Positions 18,421 to 26,972 of a stretch of DNA of 64,000 nt are shown here, piece by piece. The notes below the pieces were generated by a model. The model saw only the letters and a list, made by a program, of their open reading frames with translations. It made no database searches and was not told where the DNA came from. The stretch spans positions 2,818,501 through 2,882,500 of the forward strand of contig NZ_CP067102.1 of assembly GCF_016616885.1 (NCBI RefSeq). Reading direction: 5' to 3'. The stretch's first letter is position 1. Every line of letters starts with the position of its first letter. Source of the stretch: Bradyrhizobium diazoefficiens. GTDB lineage: Bacteria; Pseudomonadota; Alphaproteobacteria; Rhizobiales; Xanthobacteraceae. Made by a program: the position numbers and the translations under genes.

Positions 18421-18590
18421 GACCAACTGCGCTTGACTGGGAGCGAAGGCGGTTTGCCCGAGAGTGAACTGTACGCGCGTGACGCGACGATTCGCTGTGT
18501 TCGCGGTTCGATTCCAGACTTGCGCAGTGCCTGAGGCAGCCCTAGGTTTTGCCCGGCGCGATGTCGCGCTCAATACGTGGGGAGACCCGA

Positions 18591-18671
18591 ATGGCTTGGA
18601 AAGCTCCGAAGATCGTGGAAGTGCCGGTCGGCATGGAAATCAACATGTACGTCTGCGCTACGCGCAAGTAA
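18591..18671 (+). CDS. pqqA: PQQ precursor peptide PqqA (no pqqBCDE nearby)
   Basis: A 26-codon gene preceded by GGGGAGACCCGA. The peptide contains VPVGMEINMY: the Glu and Tyr three residues apart (E-I-N-M-Y) are the two side chains joined by PqqE to build pyrroloquinoline quinone, the cofactor of the three dehydrogenases in the window. It starts MAWKAPKIVEV and ends VCATRK. None of pqqB, C, D or E lies in the window: the next gene is an efflux pump on the opposite strand. It is therefore a solo copy here, and may be an extra pqqA expressed with the alcohol oxidation genes. Confidence 0.88.
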   Translation: MAWKAPKIVEVPVGMEINMYVCATRK

Positions 18672-18895
18672 GACTGACGAACCTGCCGCGGCTTCGACGG
18701 CGGATGCCGTCGGGGCCGTGGCAGTGTTTCGGCGTTCGGCGCCAGTTCATTTGACTTCCCTAACGTCCGGCCGCGATAGCGATCGAGCAACGGGCTCGAA
18801 ATTTCAACTGCCAGCTTATGCGCTGTTGTGCGCCGCCTGCCAGTGTCGCTGCCTTTTCCTGGCAATGTGGCGGAGGACATAATGCGGATTTGCGT

Positions 18896-21800
18896 TCATT
18901 CAGCACGGACCTTGAAACGCGCGTAACGAAGCGCAAGGGTAGGCAAGACCAGCAGGCTAAGCGCCATTGAGGTCATGAGGCCCCCAAGGATGACGATCGC
19001 CATCGGGCCCTCGATTTCACGACCGGGCTCTCCTGCGCCTACGGCGAGCGGCAGCAATCCTAAGCCGGTCACGAGCGACGTCATCAGAATCGGGACAAGA
19101 CGATCTGCCGCACCCTCAATCGCGGTTTCGGGTCCCCACACGCGACCATCGACGAGGACGAGGTGCTCGTAGTGCGAAATCATGAGGATCGAGTTCCGCA
19201 ACGTGATGCCGAACAGCGTGACGAAGCCGACCATCGATCCGAGCGAAAGCAGACCGCCGGTTAACGCGAGTGCGAGCACACCCCCGACCAATGCAAACGG
19301 TAGATTGATCATCACCAGCAACAGATTTTGCCAATGGCCGGTAACCATCGAGAGCAGAACGACGATGCCCGTCCCGGCCAGCAGAGAATTCACGATGAGA
19401 TCGCGCCGCGATCGGGCTTGAGCCTCGGCCGCTCCGGCAAATTCAAGGTGAGCGCCGGGCGGGAGTTTGACCTCGCGCGCAAGCTTGCGTTTGGCGGCCG
19501 CCACGAAGGATTCGAGATCGCGTCCACTGACGTTCGCCGTTACGGTCTGAACGCGCTGGGCATTCTGGTGCTGGATCTGATAGCGGCCCGACGTTTCATA
19601 GACATCTGCGATTTGCTTGAGCAGAATGTAGGCGCCGCTCGGCGTCCGCACCGGCAGGTCTCCGATCTGGGTGAGCCGGGCGCGGGCAGGCGCATCGAGG
19701 ATCACGATGATGTTGAAGACGGCATTGCCTTCATATCCCTGGCCGACGATGTCGCCCTGGTAAGCGGTGCGCACCAGCTCGAGCACCTCGACCGCATCAA
19801 GTCCCCATCGCTGCAGATCGGTCGGCCGAAGCGTCACATTGACCTGCGGCATTCCCGGCGGTGAGCGTCGCTGCACATCGGCGGCACCGCCGACTTCGTC
19901 GAGCTCTCGCGCGACATCCCGTGCAGCGCGATCGAGTGAGTCGAGATCAGGACCGTAGATGTTGATGACCACCGCCGCGGTGAAGCCGGAGACGGTTTCC
20001 TCCACGCGCTCCGTCAGGTAGGTCTTGCTAGAGAAGGAAACCCCGGCGAAGTCGGCGAGGGCTTCCCTGATGCGCGCTTCTGCTTCGGATTGAGCCTGAC
20101 CCGAGAGCCCTGGCACCAAATCGACCTCGAACTCGCTGGAATGTGGGCCGACCGTGTCGATGCCGGCCTCAGCCCGGCCTGCGTGCTGCGCCACCCTGCG
20201 GACACCCGGAATGCGTCGGAGCGTATCCGTCATCAGTTTGCCGATACGAAGAGATTCGTCGAGCGAGGTGCCGGGGATTGCCGAGACGTGCAGAATCAAA
20301 TGGCCTTCCCGAAGGTCGGGCAGGAAGGTCCCACCAAAGAAAGGCAGCATCGCCGCGCCGGCGATCGTGACGGCTGCGGCTGCCGTCATCACCAGCTTCG
20401 GGAAGCGGCCGATATGGCGCAGCAAGGCCTGATAGTATCGACGGGACCAGCGCACCGCCGGCGGTTCATGCAGGCGATGTCCGCCGGTTCTCCCGACGAG
20501 GAGCAGCATGGAGAGCGCCGGCGTCACTGTCAGGGCGACCGCGAGCGATGCGATCACGGCGAAGATGTAGGCAATTCCGAGGGGGCCGAACAGACGGCCG
20601 GCAATGCCGGAAAGCGCCAGGACCGGAAAGAACACCAGCAGCACCGCAAACGTCGCATACGCAACGGCGGTTCGTACCTCGAGGAAGGCGTCGAGCACGA
20701 CGCGAGGCTCGGGTCTCGGCACTGTCGCCCGGCGGTTCTCGCGCAACCGGCGTACGACGTTCTCGACGCCGATCACGGCGTCATCGACGACTTCGCCGAT
20801 CGCGATTGCGAGCCCGCCCAGCGTCATCGTGTTCAGGGTTTCACCTATCCATTGCAGTGCGAGCACGGCTGCTATCAGTGACAGGGGAATTGCGGTGCAA
20901 CTGATGATCGAGGTACGCCAGTCGAACAGGAATAGAAAGAGAACGACGACCACGAGTGCTCCGCCGATCAACAGGGCAGTGAGGACGTTCTCGGTCGCCG
21001 CATCGATGAAATTAGCAGGACGAAATATGTCCGCATGGAGCTTGACGCCGTCGGCTTCGAGGCCCGGTCGCAGCTCTTGCAGTGCAGCTTCTGCCCGCGT
21101 GGTGACCTCTCGCGTATTCGCGCCATATTGCTGGCTGACCATGAGCATGACGCCAGGCACGCCGTCGACGAGAGCCGCACCGATCGGCGGCTCGGGAGCG
21201 GTCACGACGGTGGCGACGTCGTCGAGAACCACGCTTGCGCCGCCTTCGTGCAGAAGCACGGTGCGGGCCAGCTGTTCGGGGGTCAACGACTGTCCCTGGG
21301 TTTGCAGCGTGATGCGCTGATTGGCAGTGTCGATGAAGCCGGCGCCGCGCACGCCAGTGGCCTTGCGCGCAGCGGCCAGCACATCATTCAGGCCGACCCG
21401 GAAGCGGATCAGATCGTCCGGGCGGACCTGCACTTGCAGAGACCGGACATCTTTGCCGTAAGTCGAGACTTGTGCCACGCCCTGCACGGCGAGAAGCCGT
21501 CTTGCCACGGTCCAGTCCGCAATGGTGCGCAAATCCATCAGCGAACGCTGGTCGGACGTGAGGCCAATGACCAGCACCGTGCCCGCCAGTGGGGTCAACG
21601 GCGTCATCGACGGCGGCTGAACGCCTTGCGGCAGCCGCGCGGCCACGACGGCTAGACGTTCGGTCACCAACTGGCGCGCCCGATAGATATCACTGCGCGG
21701 CTGGAAGACGACGGTTACGACCGAGAGACCCTGGATCGATGACGAGCGCAGACTCTCGACGCCAGCGAGGCCGTTGATCGACGTTTCGATCGGTTGCGTG

Positions 21801-22030
21801 ACCAGGATCTCGACATGCTCCGGGCTGAGGCCCGGGGCTTCGGTCTGGATCGTGACCTGTGGAGGTGCGAATTCGGGGAAGACACCGTATTTGGCTTCAC
21901 CAATTGCGAACAGGCCGTAACCCAGCAGCGCAATCGAAAGTGCGAGCACGATGCCGCGGAAGCGGACTGCGAATGCGACGAGAGCGGCCTGCGGCCCTGA
22001 TCTGCCGGAGCCGGCGCCATCAGTCGTCAT
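18896..22030 (-). CDS. heavy-metal-type RND efflux permease (CusA/CzcA-like)
   Basis: 1044-residue inner-membrane resistance-nodulation-division pump with two repeats of the usual large periplasmic loop plus transmembrane bundle, of normal family length. The fourth transmembrane helix reads GEVVDDAVIGVEN, containing the acidic residues used for proton transfer in metal-exporting members. It overlaps the adaptor gene by 11 bp and so is translationally coupled; no outer-membrane channel gene is adjacent. The start at 22030 was chosen because the upstream in-frame part is antisense-like sequence inside the adaptor. Its place between pqqA and further quinoprotein genes hints at metal or toxic-product export, but the substrate cannot be read from sequence. 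Confidence 0.88.
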   Translation of the reverse strand: MTTDGAGSGRSGPQAALVAFAVRFRGIVLALSIALLGYGLFAIGEAKYGVFPEFAPPQVTIQTEAPGLSPEHVEILVTQPIETSINGLAGVESLRSSSIQGLSVVTVVFQPRSDIYRARQLVTERLAVVAARLPQGVQPPSMTPLTPLAGTVLVIGLTSDQRSLMDLRTIADWTVARRLLAVQGVAQVSTYGKDVRSLQVQVRPDDLIRFRVGLNDVLAAARKATGVRGAGFIDTANQRITLQTQGQSLTPEQLARTVLLHEGGASVVLDDVATVVTAPEPPIGAALVDGVPGVMLMVSQQYGANTREVTTRAEAALQELRPGLEADGVKLHADIFRPANFIDAATENVLTALLIGGALVVVVLFLFLFDWRTSIISCTAIPLSLIAAVLALQWIGETLNTMTLGGLAIAIGEVVDDAVIGVENVVRRLRENRRATVPRPEPRVVLDAFLEVRTAVAYATFAVLLVFFPVLALSGIAGRLFGPLGIAYIFAVIASLAVALTVTPALSMLLLVGRTGGHRLHEPPAVRWSRRYYQALLRHIGRFPKLVMTAAAAVTIAGAAMLPFFGGTFLPDLREGHLILHVSAIPGTSLDESLRIGKLMTDTLRRIPGVRRVAQHAGRAEAGIDTVGPHSSEFEVDLVPGLSGQAQSEAEARIREALADFAGVSFSSKTYLTERVEETVSGFTAAVVINIYGPDLDSLDRAARDVARELDEVGGAADVQRRSPPGMPQVNVTLRPTDLQRWGLDAVEVLELVRTAYQGDIVGQGYEGNAVFNIIVILDAPARARLTQIGDLPVRTPSGAYILLKQIADVYETSGRYQIQHQNAQRVQTVTANVSGRDLESFVAAAKRKLAREVKLPPGAHLEFAGAAEAQARSRRDLIVNSLLAGTGIVVLLSMVTGHWQNLLLVMINLPFALVGGVLALALTGGLLSLGSMVGFVTLFGITLRNSILMISHYEHLVLVDGRVWGPETAIEGAADRLVPILMTSLVTGLGLLPLAVGAGEPGREIEGPMAIVILGGLMTSMALSLLVLPTLALRYARFKVRAE

Positions 22031-23087
22031 CGCCGCCCCGAAGCTCGCTTTTGGCCTCCTCGGACAACAGGACCTGCGCGCCCCGCATGACGATTTCGGA
22101 CCCGGATGGGATGTCCCGGACGACGTAGTCGTCATCGGAGACCGGCTGATCCATGCTGATCGGATGCCGTCGGAAGCTCTCGGGGCTTACGCGCAGATAG
22201 ACCCACGATCGACCCTGCCACCGCACGATTGCGGTGTCCTCGATGAACACGCCCTCGTAGGTTTTGCCCGACGGCACATAGACTGTCGTGTTCATGCCGG
22301 GCAGCAGGCCGCTATCGCCCGGCACGGAGAAGAAATAGCTCAATCCCTGAATACGAGGGTCGGTGCGCGTTGCCGGAGAGATGTACTGCAGATCGATATT
22401 CGCATTCCGAGTCGGTGCCTGCGCCAGCGCCGTTCCCGGCGTGCCGGCTACAGTGACGCCAGGCGGCAGCGTCACCTGAACCAGAAGCTGATCGCGTTCG
22501 ATCAGGCTCACAACGGCAGGCGAGCGCTCGACGATTCCTCGGCCGACGACCGGCCCCCATTCCTGCTGTGCTGTTGCGGCGAGAGTCCTGAGCTGTGATT
22601 CCGCCGCGGTCAGCGCAGCCTTGTCGACCCGCAATGTTCCCTCTGCGGTCTCGGCTTCCTTCTTCGGGAGGGCGGCGGAGTCGACGAGATTCTTGGTCCG
22701 GTCATATGCGCTCCTCGCGACCTCGAGCTTGGCCTGCGCTGTCTGCAGTTGAGCTTGCGCATTGGTGTAGCTGTTTGTGAGTTCCGTAATGCGCGAGATA
22801 TCGAGCACGGCGCCATAGGCGCGGAATTGCTCGGGATGGGGTGCCGCTTCCAGAGCCGCGGTTTCGAGCCCGACCTGAGCCTGCTGGCTCGGCGTCAGCT
22901 TGACGACCGGCTGGTCGCTGTCTGCGGTGCGGGGAGGCTCAATGCGGCCCGAACCCGGTTGGTTCGGCGGCGTTTCCGCAGCGGCAGCTCGCCGAACGTA
23001 ACCCGTGACGGCCCATGTGCTGGCGATGAGCACCAGCACGCAGACTGCGGCCGCGACGCCGCGCTGGGAGGTTTCCGTAAGAGCCAT
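22020..23087 (-). CDS. RND efflux periplasmic adaptor (membrane fusion protein)
   Basis: 355 residues: an N-terminal membrane anchor (residues 10-30), then a coiled-coil hairpin (TNAQAQLQTAQAKLEVARSAYDRTKNLV ... AALTAAESQLRTLA), and beta-barrel and membrane-proximal domains near the C-terminus (GLLPGMNTTVYVPSG). This is the periplasmic bridge of a tripartite pump whose permease follows immediately. No His- or Met-rich metal-binding extension is visible. The acidic tail (SELRGGDDD) overlaps the next start. Confidence 0.85.
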   Translation of the reverse strand: MALTETSQRGVAAAVCVLVLIASTWAVTGYVRRAAAAETPPNQPGSGRIEPPRTADSDQPVVKLTPSQQAQVGLETAALEAAPHPEQFRAYGAVLDISRITELTNSYTNAQAQLQTAQAKLEVARSAYDRTKNLVDSAALPKKEAETAEGTLRVDKAALTAAESQLRTLAATAQQEWGPVVGRGIVERSPAVVSLIERDQLLVQVTLPPGVTVAGTPGTALAQAPTRNANIDLQYISPATRTDPRIQGLSYFFSVPGDSGLLPGMNTTVYVPSGKTYEGVFIEDTAIVRWQGRSWVYLRVSPESFRRHPISMDQPVSDDDYVVRDIPSGSEIVMRGAQVLLSEEAKSELRGGDDD

Positions 23088-23296
23088 CAGCCTGTTAGCA
23101 GTTTTCGGGAACCAGCTTACTGATGAAGTTAACGGGCGGCAAGGCGCCGGTGCGTGTCAGCCACTTTTGTGATGGTCGGTGCGCACGGTTGCGAAGCCAT
23201 GACCATTCCCGCATGGCTCACGCCCGTTTGAAACTTCTGGCTGCCTGAGACGTAGATTTTTATGGTAGTTTCTTGATGATCCCGAAGGATCCCGGC

Positions 23297-23506
23297 ATGA
23301 ATCCGATCGACTTGGTGGTGACTGTGTGTGCGGTGCTCTCGCCTGCGACCTGCGAAGAGCAGCATCTGGTGTTCAACTATGCGGGGTCGCCGATGCAATG
23401 TGCAATGGCTGCGCCGCCCTATATCGCGCAATGGGTCGGCGAGCACCCGAAGTGGCAGGCGGTGCGCTGGCGCTGCGAATATCCGCACCCGAACGATAAG
23501 GCGTGA
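23297..23506 (+). CDS. small hypothetical protein
   Basis: 69 residues with a hydrophobic N-terminus (MNPIDLVVTVCAVLSPATC) that may be an uncleaved or short signal, four cysteines, and a Trp-rich second half (YIAQWVGEHPKWQAVRWRCEYP). No known domain. The start at 23297 is supported by GAAGGA seven bases upstream; a start 24 bp earlier is less likely. It is convergent with the next gene, with only four bases between them. Confidence 0.55.
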   Translation: MNPIDLVVTVCAVLSPATCEEQHLVFNYAGSPMQCAMAAPPYIAQWVGEHPKWQAVRWRCEYPHPNDKA

Positions 23507-23510
23507 TCCG

Positions 23511-23864
23511 CTACTTGGTGCAGTCCTTCAAATCCTTGTCTGCGATTGAGAACACCGCGTCGGCCTTGATTTCGATATCGCGAACGACGCATTGTCGTGA
23601 GTTGGGATAGCTGACCTTGGCATCGTAACGGCCGGGCTCGACGCCGGTGATGCGCAGGCGCTCGTCGTGGTCGACCTCCTTGTCCTTGTCGTTCAGACAT
23701 TGGTTCGGACCCCAGTCGGTCTTGCCAGCAGGTGCGAGCTGGAAGCCGGAGATCGTCTCGCTCGTCAAATTCCAGAGCCGGATGCCCTTGCCCTTGGTCT
23801 GCGCGAGCGCCGCGCCCGGCAACGCAACCAACAGGATGCCGATCGCAATCAGCTGACGGCGCAT
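23511..23864 (-). CDS. exported hypothetical protein
   Basis: 117 residues with a signal peptide (LIAIGILLVALPGAALAQ). The mature part begins with KGIRLWNLTSETISGFQLAPAG and has two cysteines (residues about 65 and 92) that could pair. The pattern suggests a small beta-rich periplasmic protein, but no family is recognised. GGGGAGGTCACC gives the start. It follows the ABC transporter genes on the same strand after a 48-bp gap and could be part of that operon. Confidence 0.6.
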   Translation of the reverse strand: MRRQLIAIGILLVALPGAALAQTKGKGIRLWNLTSETISGFQLAPAGKTDWGPNQCLNDKDKEVDHDERLRITGVEPGRYDAKVSYPNSRQCVVRDIEIKADAVFSIADKDLKDCTK

Positions 23865-23912
23865 GGTGACCTCCCCTCGACGATCTCGTTTGATACAGTT
23901 GACCACGGGTTC

Positions 23913-24623
23913 TCATTTCGATTCAAGCGGCAGTGCTGTGAGCTCGGCCCTGATCCTGGCAAGGTCAGCCTCGGTGCGGTCGGCGCGCGGAATCGAGATC
24001 GGCACCTCCTGCACGATGCGTGCGGGGCGCGGCGACAGGAAGAACAGGCGGTCGCCGAGACGAATGGCATCGTCGAGGCTGTGGGTCACGAGCAGTGTCA
24101 TCACGGGGCGGCTCGCCACCAGCGTCGCGATCTCGTCGCGCAGACGGCCGGCGAGCGCGTCGTCGAGCGAGGCGAGGGGCTCGTCGAGCACGAGCAGGTC
24201 GGGCTCAACTGCGAAGGCGCGGGCGAGCGCAACGCGCCGGGCGAGGCCCAGCGACAGTTCGCCCGGGAAGTGGCTGCGGTGCGCCTCCAACTCCAGGATT
24301 TTGAACAGCTCCGACAGCTTGGCGTCGGTAACGTCAGGCGCAGCCAACCGCACGTTCTGCTCGACCGAGCGCCACGGCAACAGCCGCGGCTCCTGGAACA
24401 CCATGCCGATCCGCGCCTTCGGCGGGCGCGCGACATGGCCGTCGAAATCGTGGTCGAGCCCGAGGATGATGCGCAGCATCGTGCTCTTGCCGCAGCCGGA
24501 CGGGCCGATCAGCACGCCGACCTCGCCGGATTGCAGCGCGAATTTGACCGGCGCCAGCACCTCGTGCGTTTCGCCCGCGGCGCTTCGAAACGTCTTGCCT
24601 GTGATCTCGACCTCAAGCCGCAC
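23913..24623 (-). CDS. ABC transporter ATP-binding protein (taurine/sulfonate/nitrate type)
   Basis: 236-residue cytoplasmic ATPase with Walker A GPSGCGKST, a Q-loop VFQEPRLLPW typical of the SsuB/TauB/NrtD group, a divergent signature LSLGLARR in place of LSGGQ, Walker B LLVLDEP and the switch His in VTHSLDDA. It overlaps the permease gene by 11 bp. With the permease and the binding protein it forms a complete importer of the aliphatic-sulfonate class. The position inside a quinoprotein gene set suggests a substrate linked to it, not a sulfonate necessarily. Confidence 0.88.
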   Translation of the reverse strand: MRLEVEITGKTFRSAAGETHEVLAPVKFALQSGEVGVLIGPSGCGKSTMLRIILGLDHDFDGHVARPPKARIGMVFQEPRLLPWRSVEQNVRLAAPDVTDAKLSELFKILELEAHRSHFPGELSLGLARRVALARAFAVEPDLLVLDEPLASLDDALAGRLRDEIATLVASRPVMTLLVTHSLDDAIRLGDRLFFLSPRPARIVQEVPISIPRADRTEADLARIRAELTALPLESK

Positions 24624-25350
24624 GGGGTCGCCACCGCGTTGCGCGGGCCTCGAACGGCTGCACCAGCGCCGTCTCGATCACGAGCACGACCGCGGCGAAT
24701 GTCAGGGAATAGGCCAGTAGCCGCGGCGTGTCGAACAGCTGGAAGGCAACGCCGATCTCGAAGCCGACGCCGTTCGGCCGTCCCAGCAGCTCGGCGACCA
24801 GCACGATCTTCCACACCAGCGAGAGGCCGGAGCGGGCGGAGGCCGCAATATAGGGCGCAAGCTGCGGCAGCACGACATGGCGGAACGCGCGCCACCGCGG
24901 TATCGCGAATACGATCGCCATTTCATCCAGCGACCTGTCGAGCGCGCGGGTGCCCTCGCGCAAGGTAACGACCGCAGTGGGCAGCTTGTTGATGGCGATA
25001 GCGGCGATCGCCGCGGCCTCGGTCAGCCCGGCCCAGATATAGGCCAGCACGATCACCACCAGCGCCGGCAGGTTCAACAGCAGGATCAGCCAGGGATCGC
25101 CGAGCCGGTCGGCGAGCTTCACCCGCCCCATCAAATAGCCGATGGCGCTGCCGAGCGACATCGCCAGCACGAAGGACAACGCGACGCGCGCGAGGGTCGC
25201 ACCGAGATGCAGGAACAGCGCGCCGCTCGCGGCTTCCGCGATGATGACGTCAAGCACGGCTGGCGGGGAAGGCAGCTTTGCGCCGCCGACGAACAGCGCG
25301 GCGGTCCACCAGATCGCGAGAAACAGGGCGAAGGAGAGAAGGCGCAGCAC
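24613..25350 (-). CDS. ABC transporter permease (taurine/sulfonate/nitrate type)
   Basis: 245 residues with about six membrane helices and the permease coupling motif EMAIVFAIPRWRAFRHVVLPQLAPYI. The start is a GTG at 25350, one base after the stop of the binding-protein gene and six bases after GGAG; longer frames upstream would run antisense-like through the neighbouring gene. Middle gene of the three-gene transporter. Confidence 0.85.
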   Translation of the reverse strand: MLRLLSFALFLAIWWTAALFVGGAKLPSPPAVLDVIIAEAASGALFLHLGATLARVALSFVLAMSLGSAIGYLMGRVKLADRLGDPWLILLLNLPALVVIVLAYIWAGLTEAAAIAAIAINKLPTAVVTLREGTRALDRSLDEMAIVFAIPRWRAFRHVVLPQLAPYIAASARSGLSLVWKIVLVAELLGRPNGVGFEIGVAFQLFDTPRLLAYSLTFAAVVLVIETALVQPFEARATRWRPRAA

Positions 25351-25351
25351 C

Positions 25352-26347
25352 TCAGTCTCCGGGGACTGCGTGATAGAACGTGCCGGGGTCGAGATCGGCC
25401 GCCGGACCGACCAGGTCGCGGCCGCCGATCTCGGCCAGCACGTGATAGAGCACGCGCGCATCCGCCTCCTCATCGTTGATGTTCCGGCGTGGAATGCCGT
25501 CACGGTAGCGGTCGCGGTAGGTCTTGAGCACGGCCGGATCGGTCGCGCCGGTGAGCGGGGCGATCTTGTCCCAGGCCGCATCCGAAGTGACCAGCAGCCG
25601 CTTCGCCTTGCGGGTCATGGCGATGAAACGCGCCACGGCGTCGCGATGGCTCGCGGCCCAGCTCTCGTCGAAGACATAGCCGACGGCGGAGACCGCACCC
25701 TTGGCGCCCAGTTTCGGCAAAATCTCCTCGATGCCGGCGAGGCGCCGAAAACCCTTGGCCTCGAGCTGGGCGCAGAAATTCCAGAAATTCAGGCTCGCAT
25801 CCATCTCGCCGTCGAGCGCCTTGGCGGCGATCAGGGGCGGCGCGCCATAGACGATCGTCGCATCCGACTTGAGGTCGATGCCGTCCTGCTTCATCCGCGC
25901 CTGCAGCAGCAGCCAGCTCTTGTCGATGGGACCGCCGCCGACGGCGAGCTTGCGGCCCTTCAAATCGTTGAGTGTCTTGATCGATGACGCCGCGGGCACC
26001 ATCACCGCGCCGAGCGCGCTGGAATAGGGATAGAAAGTGAGCTTGGCGCCGAGCGCGCGCTCGCGCGACACCCACAGCCAATCCGATAGCATGATGTCGG
26101 CATTGCCGGCGCGCAGCGCGATCTTGCCGGCCTCGGGGCTCGCAAGCTCGGTGACCTCCAGCGACAAATTGGCTTCCTTGTCGAGCCCGGCCTCGCGGAT
26201 GGTCGCCAGTTCCCAGGAGAACGTTCCGGTCTTCTGCACCGCCAAGCGGATGGTGTCCGAGGCATGAGCCGTCGTGCCCAGCGTCAGCGCCAGCAACATC
26301 GCGAGCGCCAATGTTCGTGCCAAAACTCTCATCACCTTGTGAGCCAT
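25352..26347 (-). CDS. ABC transporter substrate-binding protein (taurine/nitrate type)
   Basis: 331 residues with a signal peptide (VLARTLALAMLLALTLGTTAHA) and a PBP2 fold of the SsuA/TauA/ThiY type: DTIRLAVQKTGTFSWELATIREAGL, then DIMLSDWLWVSRERALGAKLTFYPYS. Two ATGs are possible (26347, 26332); GAGG before the first favours 26347. First gene of the transporter operon. Similar binding proteins recur in quinoprotein alcohol-oxidation gene sets, but the ligand has not been deduced from sequence. Confidence 0.82.
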   Translation of the reverse strand: MAHKVMRVLARTLALAMLLALTLGTTAHASDTIRLAVQKTGTFSWELATIREAGLDKEANLSLEVTELASPEAGKIALRAGNADIMLSDWLWVSRERALGAKLTFYPYSSALGAVMVPAASSIKTLNDLKGRKLAVGGGPIDKSWLLLQARMKQDGIDLKSDATIVYGAPPLIAAKALDGEMDASLNFWNFCAQLEAKGFRRLAGIEEILPKLGAKGAVSAVGYVFDESWAASHRDAVARFIAMTRKAKRLLVTSDAAWDKIAPLTGATDPAVLKTYRDRYRDGIPRRNINDEEADARVLYHVLAEIGGRDLVGPAADLDPGTFYHAVPGD

Positions 26348-26418
26348 TTCCTCGAAGGAGCGCTTTTCAGGACAATAGGCATAGCATAGCTTCCATCGCA
26401 ACCAGCGGGAGGACGTTC

Positions 26419-26778
26419 ATGAGTTTTGCGGTACAGGTACGACCGATTGTCGCCGCCATGGTCGTGCTCGCGGCGACCGTCTGCGCGGCGCTGGCCGAGG
26501 AGGCCAATGATTATCCGACGTCGGCGCGCGCGGAATATGTCTACGGCTGCATGAAAGCCAATGGCGAGACGCGGCAGGCGATCGAGCAATGCTCCTGCTC
26601 GATCGACGTGGTCGCCTCGATTGTCCCTTACGAACGCTATGTCACCGCCGAGACCGCGCTCAGCATGTCCCAGGTCCGCGGCAATCTCGGCACCCAGTTC
26701 CGGACATCAGAACAGGCGAATTCGGCCGTGAATGATCTGCGGCGGGCGCAGGCCGAAGCCGAGGTGAGGTGTTTCTGA
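26419..26778 (+). CDS. exported cysteine-containing hypothetical protein
   Basis: 119 residues with a signal peptide (IVAAMVVLAATVCAALA), then YVYGCMKANGETRQAIEQCSCSIDVVAS with closely spaced cysteines (C-x14-C-x-C) and a final Cys near the C-terminus. Similar small proteins are found with quinoprotein alcohol dehydrogenase genes, but no activity is known. GGGAGGACGTTC before the ATG supports the start. Divergent from the ABC transporter. Confidence 0.7.
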   Translation: MSFAVQVRPIVAAMVVLAATVCAALAEEANDYPTSARAEYVYGCMKANGETRQAIEQCSCSIDVVASIVPYERYVTAETALSMSQVRGNLGTQFRTSEQANSAVNDLRRAQAEAEVRCF

Positions 26779-26804
26779 TTTAGCGCCGCGTAGGCGGTGC
26801 GATC

Positions 26805-26958
26805 CCTTCTCCCCTTGTGGGAGAAGGTGGCGCGAAGAGCCGGATGAGGGGTATCTCTCCTTACGCAAGGACGTTTGAGAGTTGTGCTGGCGGAGGCAGA
26901 CCCCTCACCCGTCTCGCCGCTGCGCGACGATCCACCCTCTCCCACAAGAAGGGGAGGG
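26805..26958. repeat. dispersed inverted-repeat element (rhizobial intergenic mosaic type)
   Basis: Two imperfect complementary arms (about 26805-26852 and 26900-26957) share TCCCCTTGTGGGAGAAGGTGG-like and GGATGAGGGGT-like blocks in opposite orientation; the left arm holds its own palindrome CCTTCTCCCC...GGGAGAAGG. It occupies the gap between two convergent genes. Such elements are common intergenic repeats in rhizobia; it could also act as a transcription stop. Confidence 0.75.
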
Positions 26959-26972
26959 AAAGTCAGTTCACC

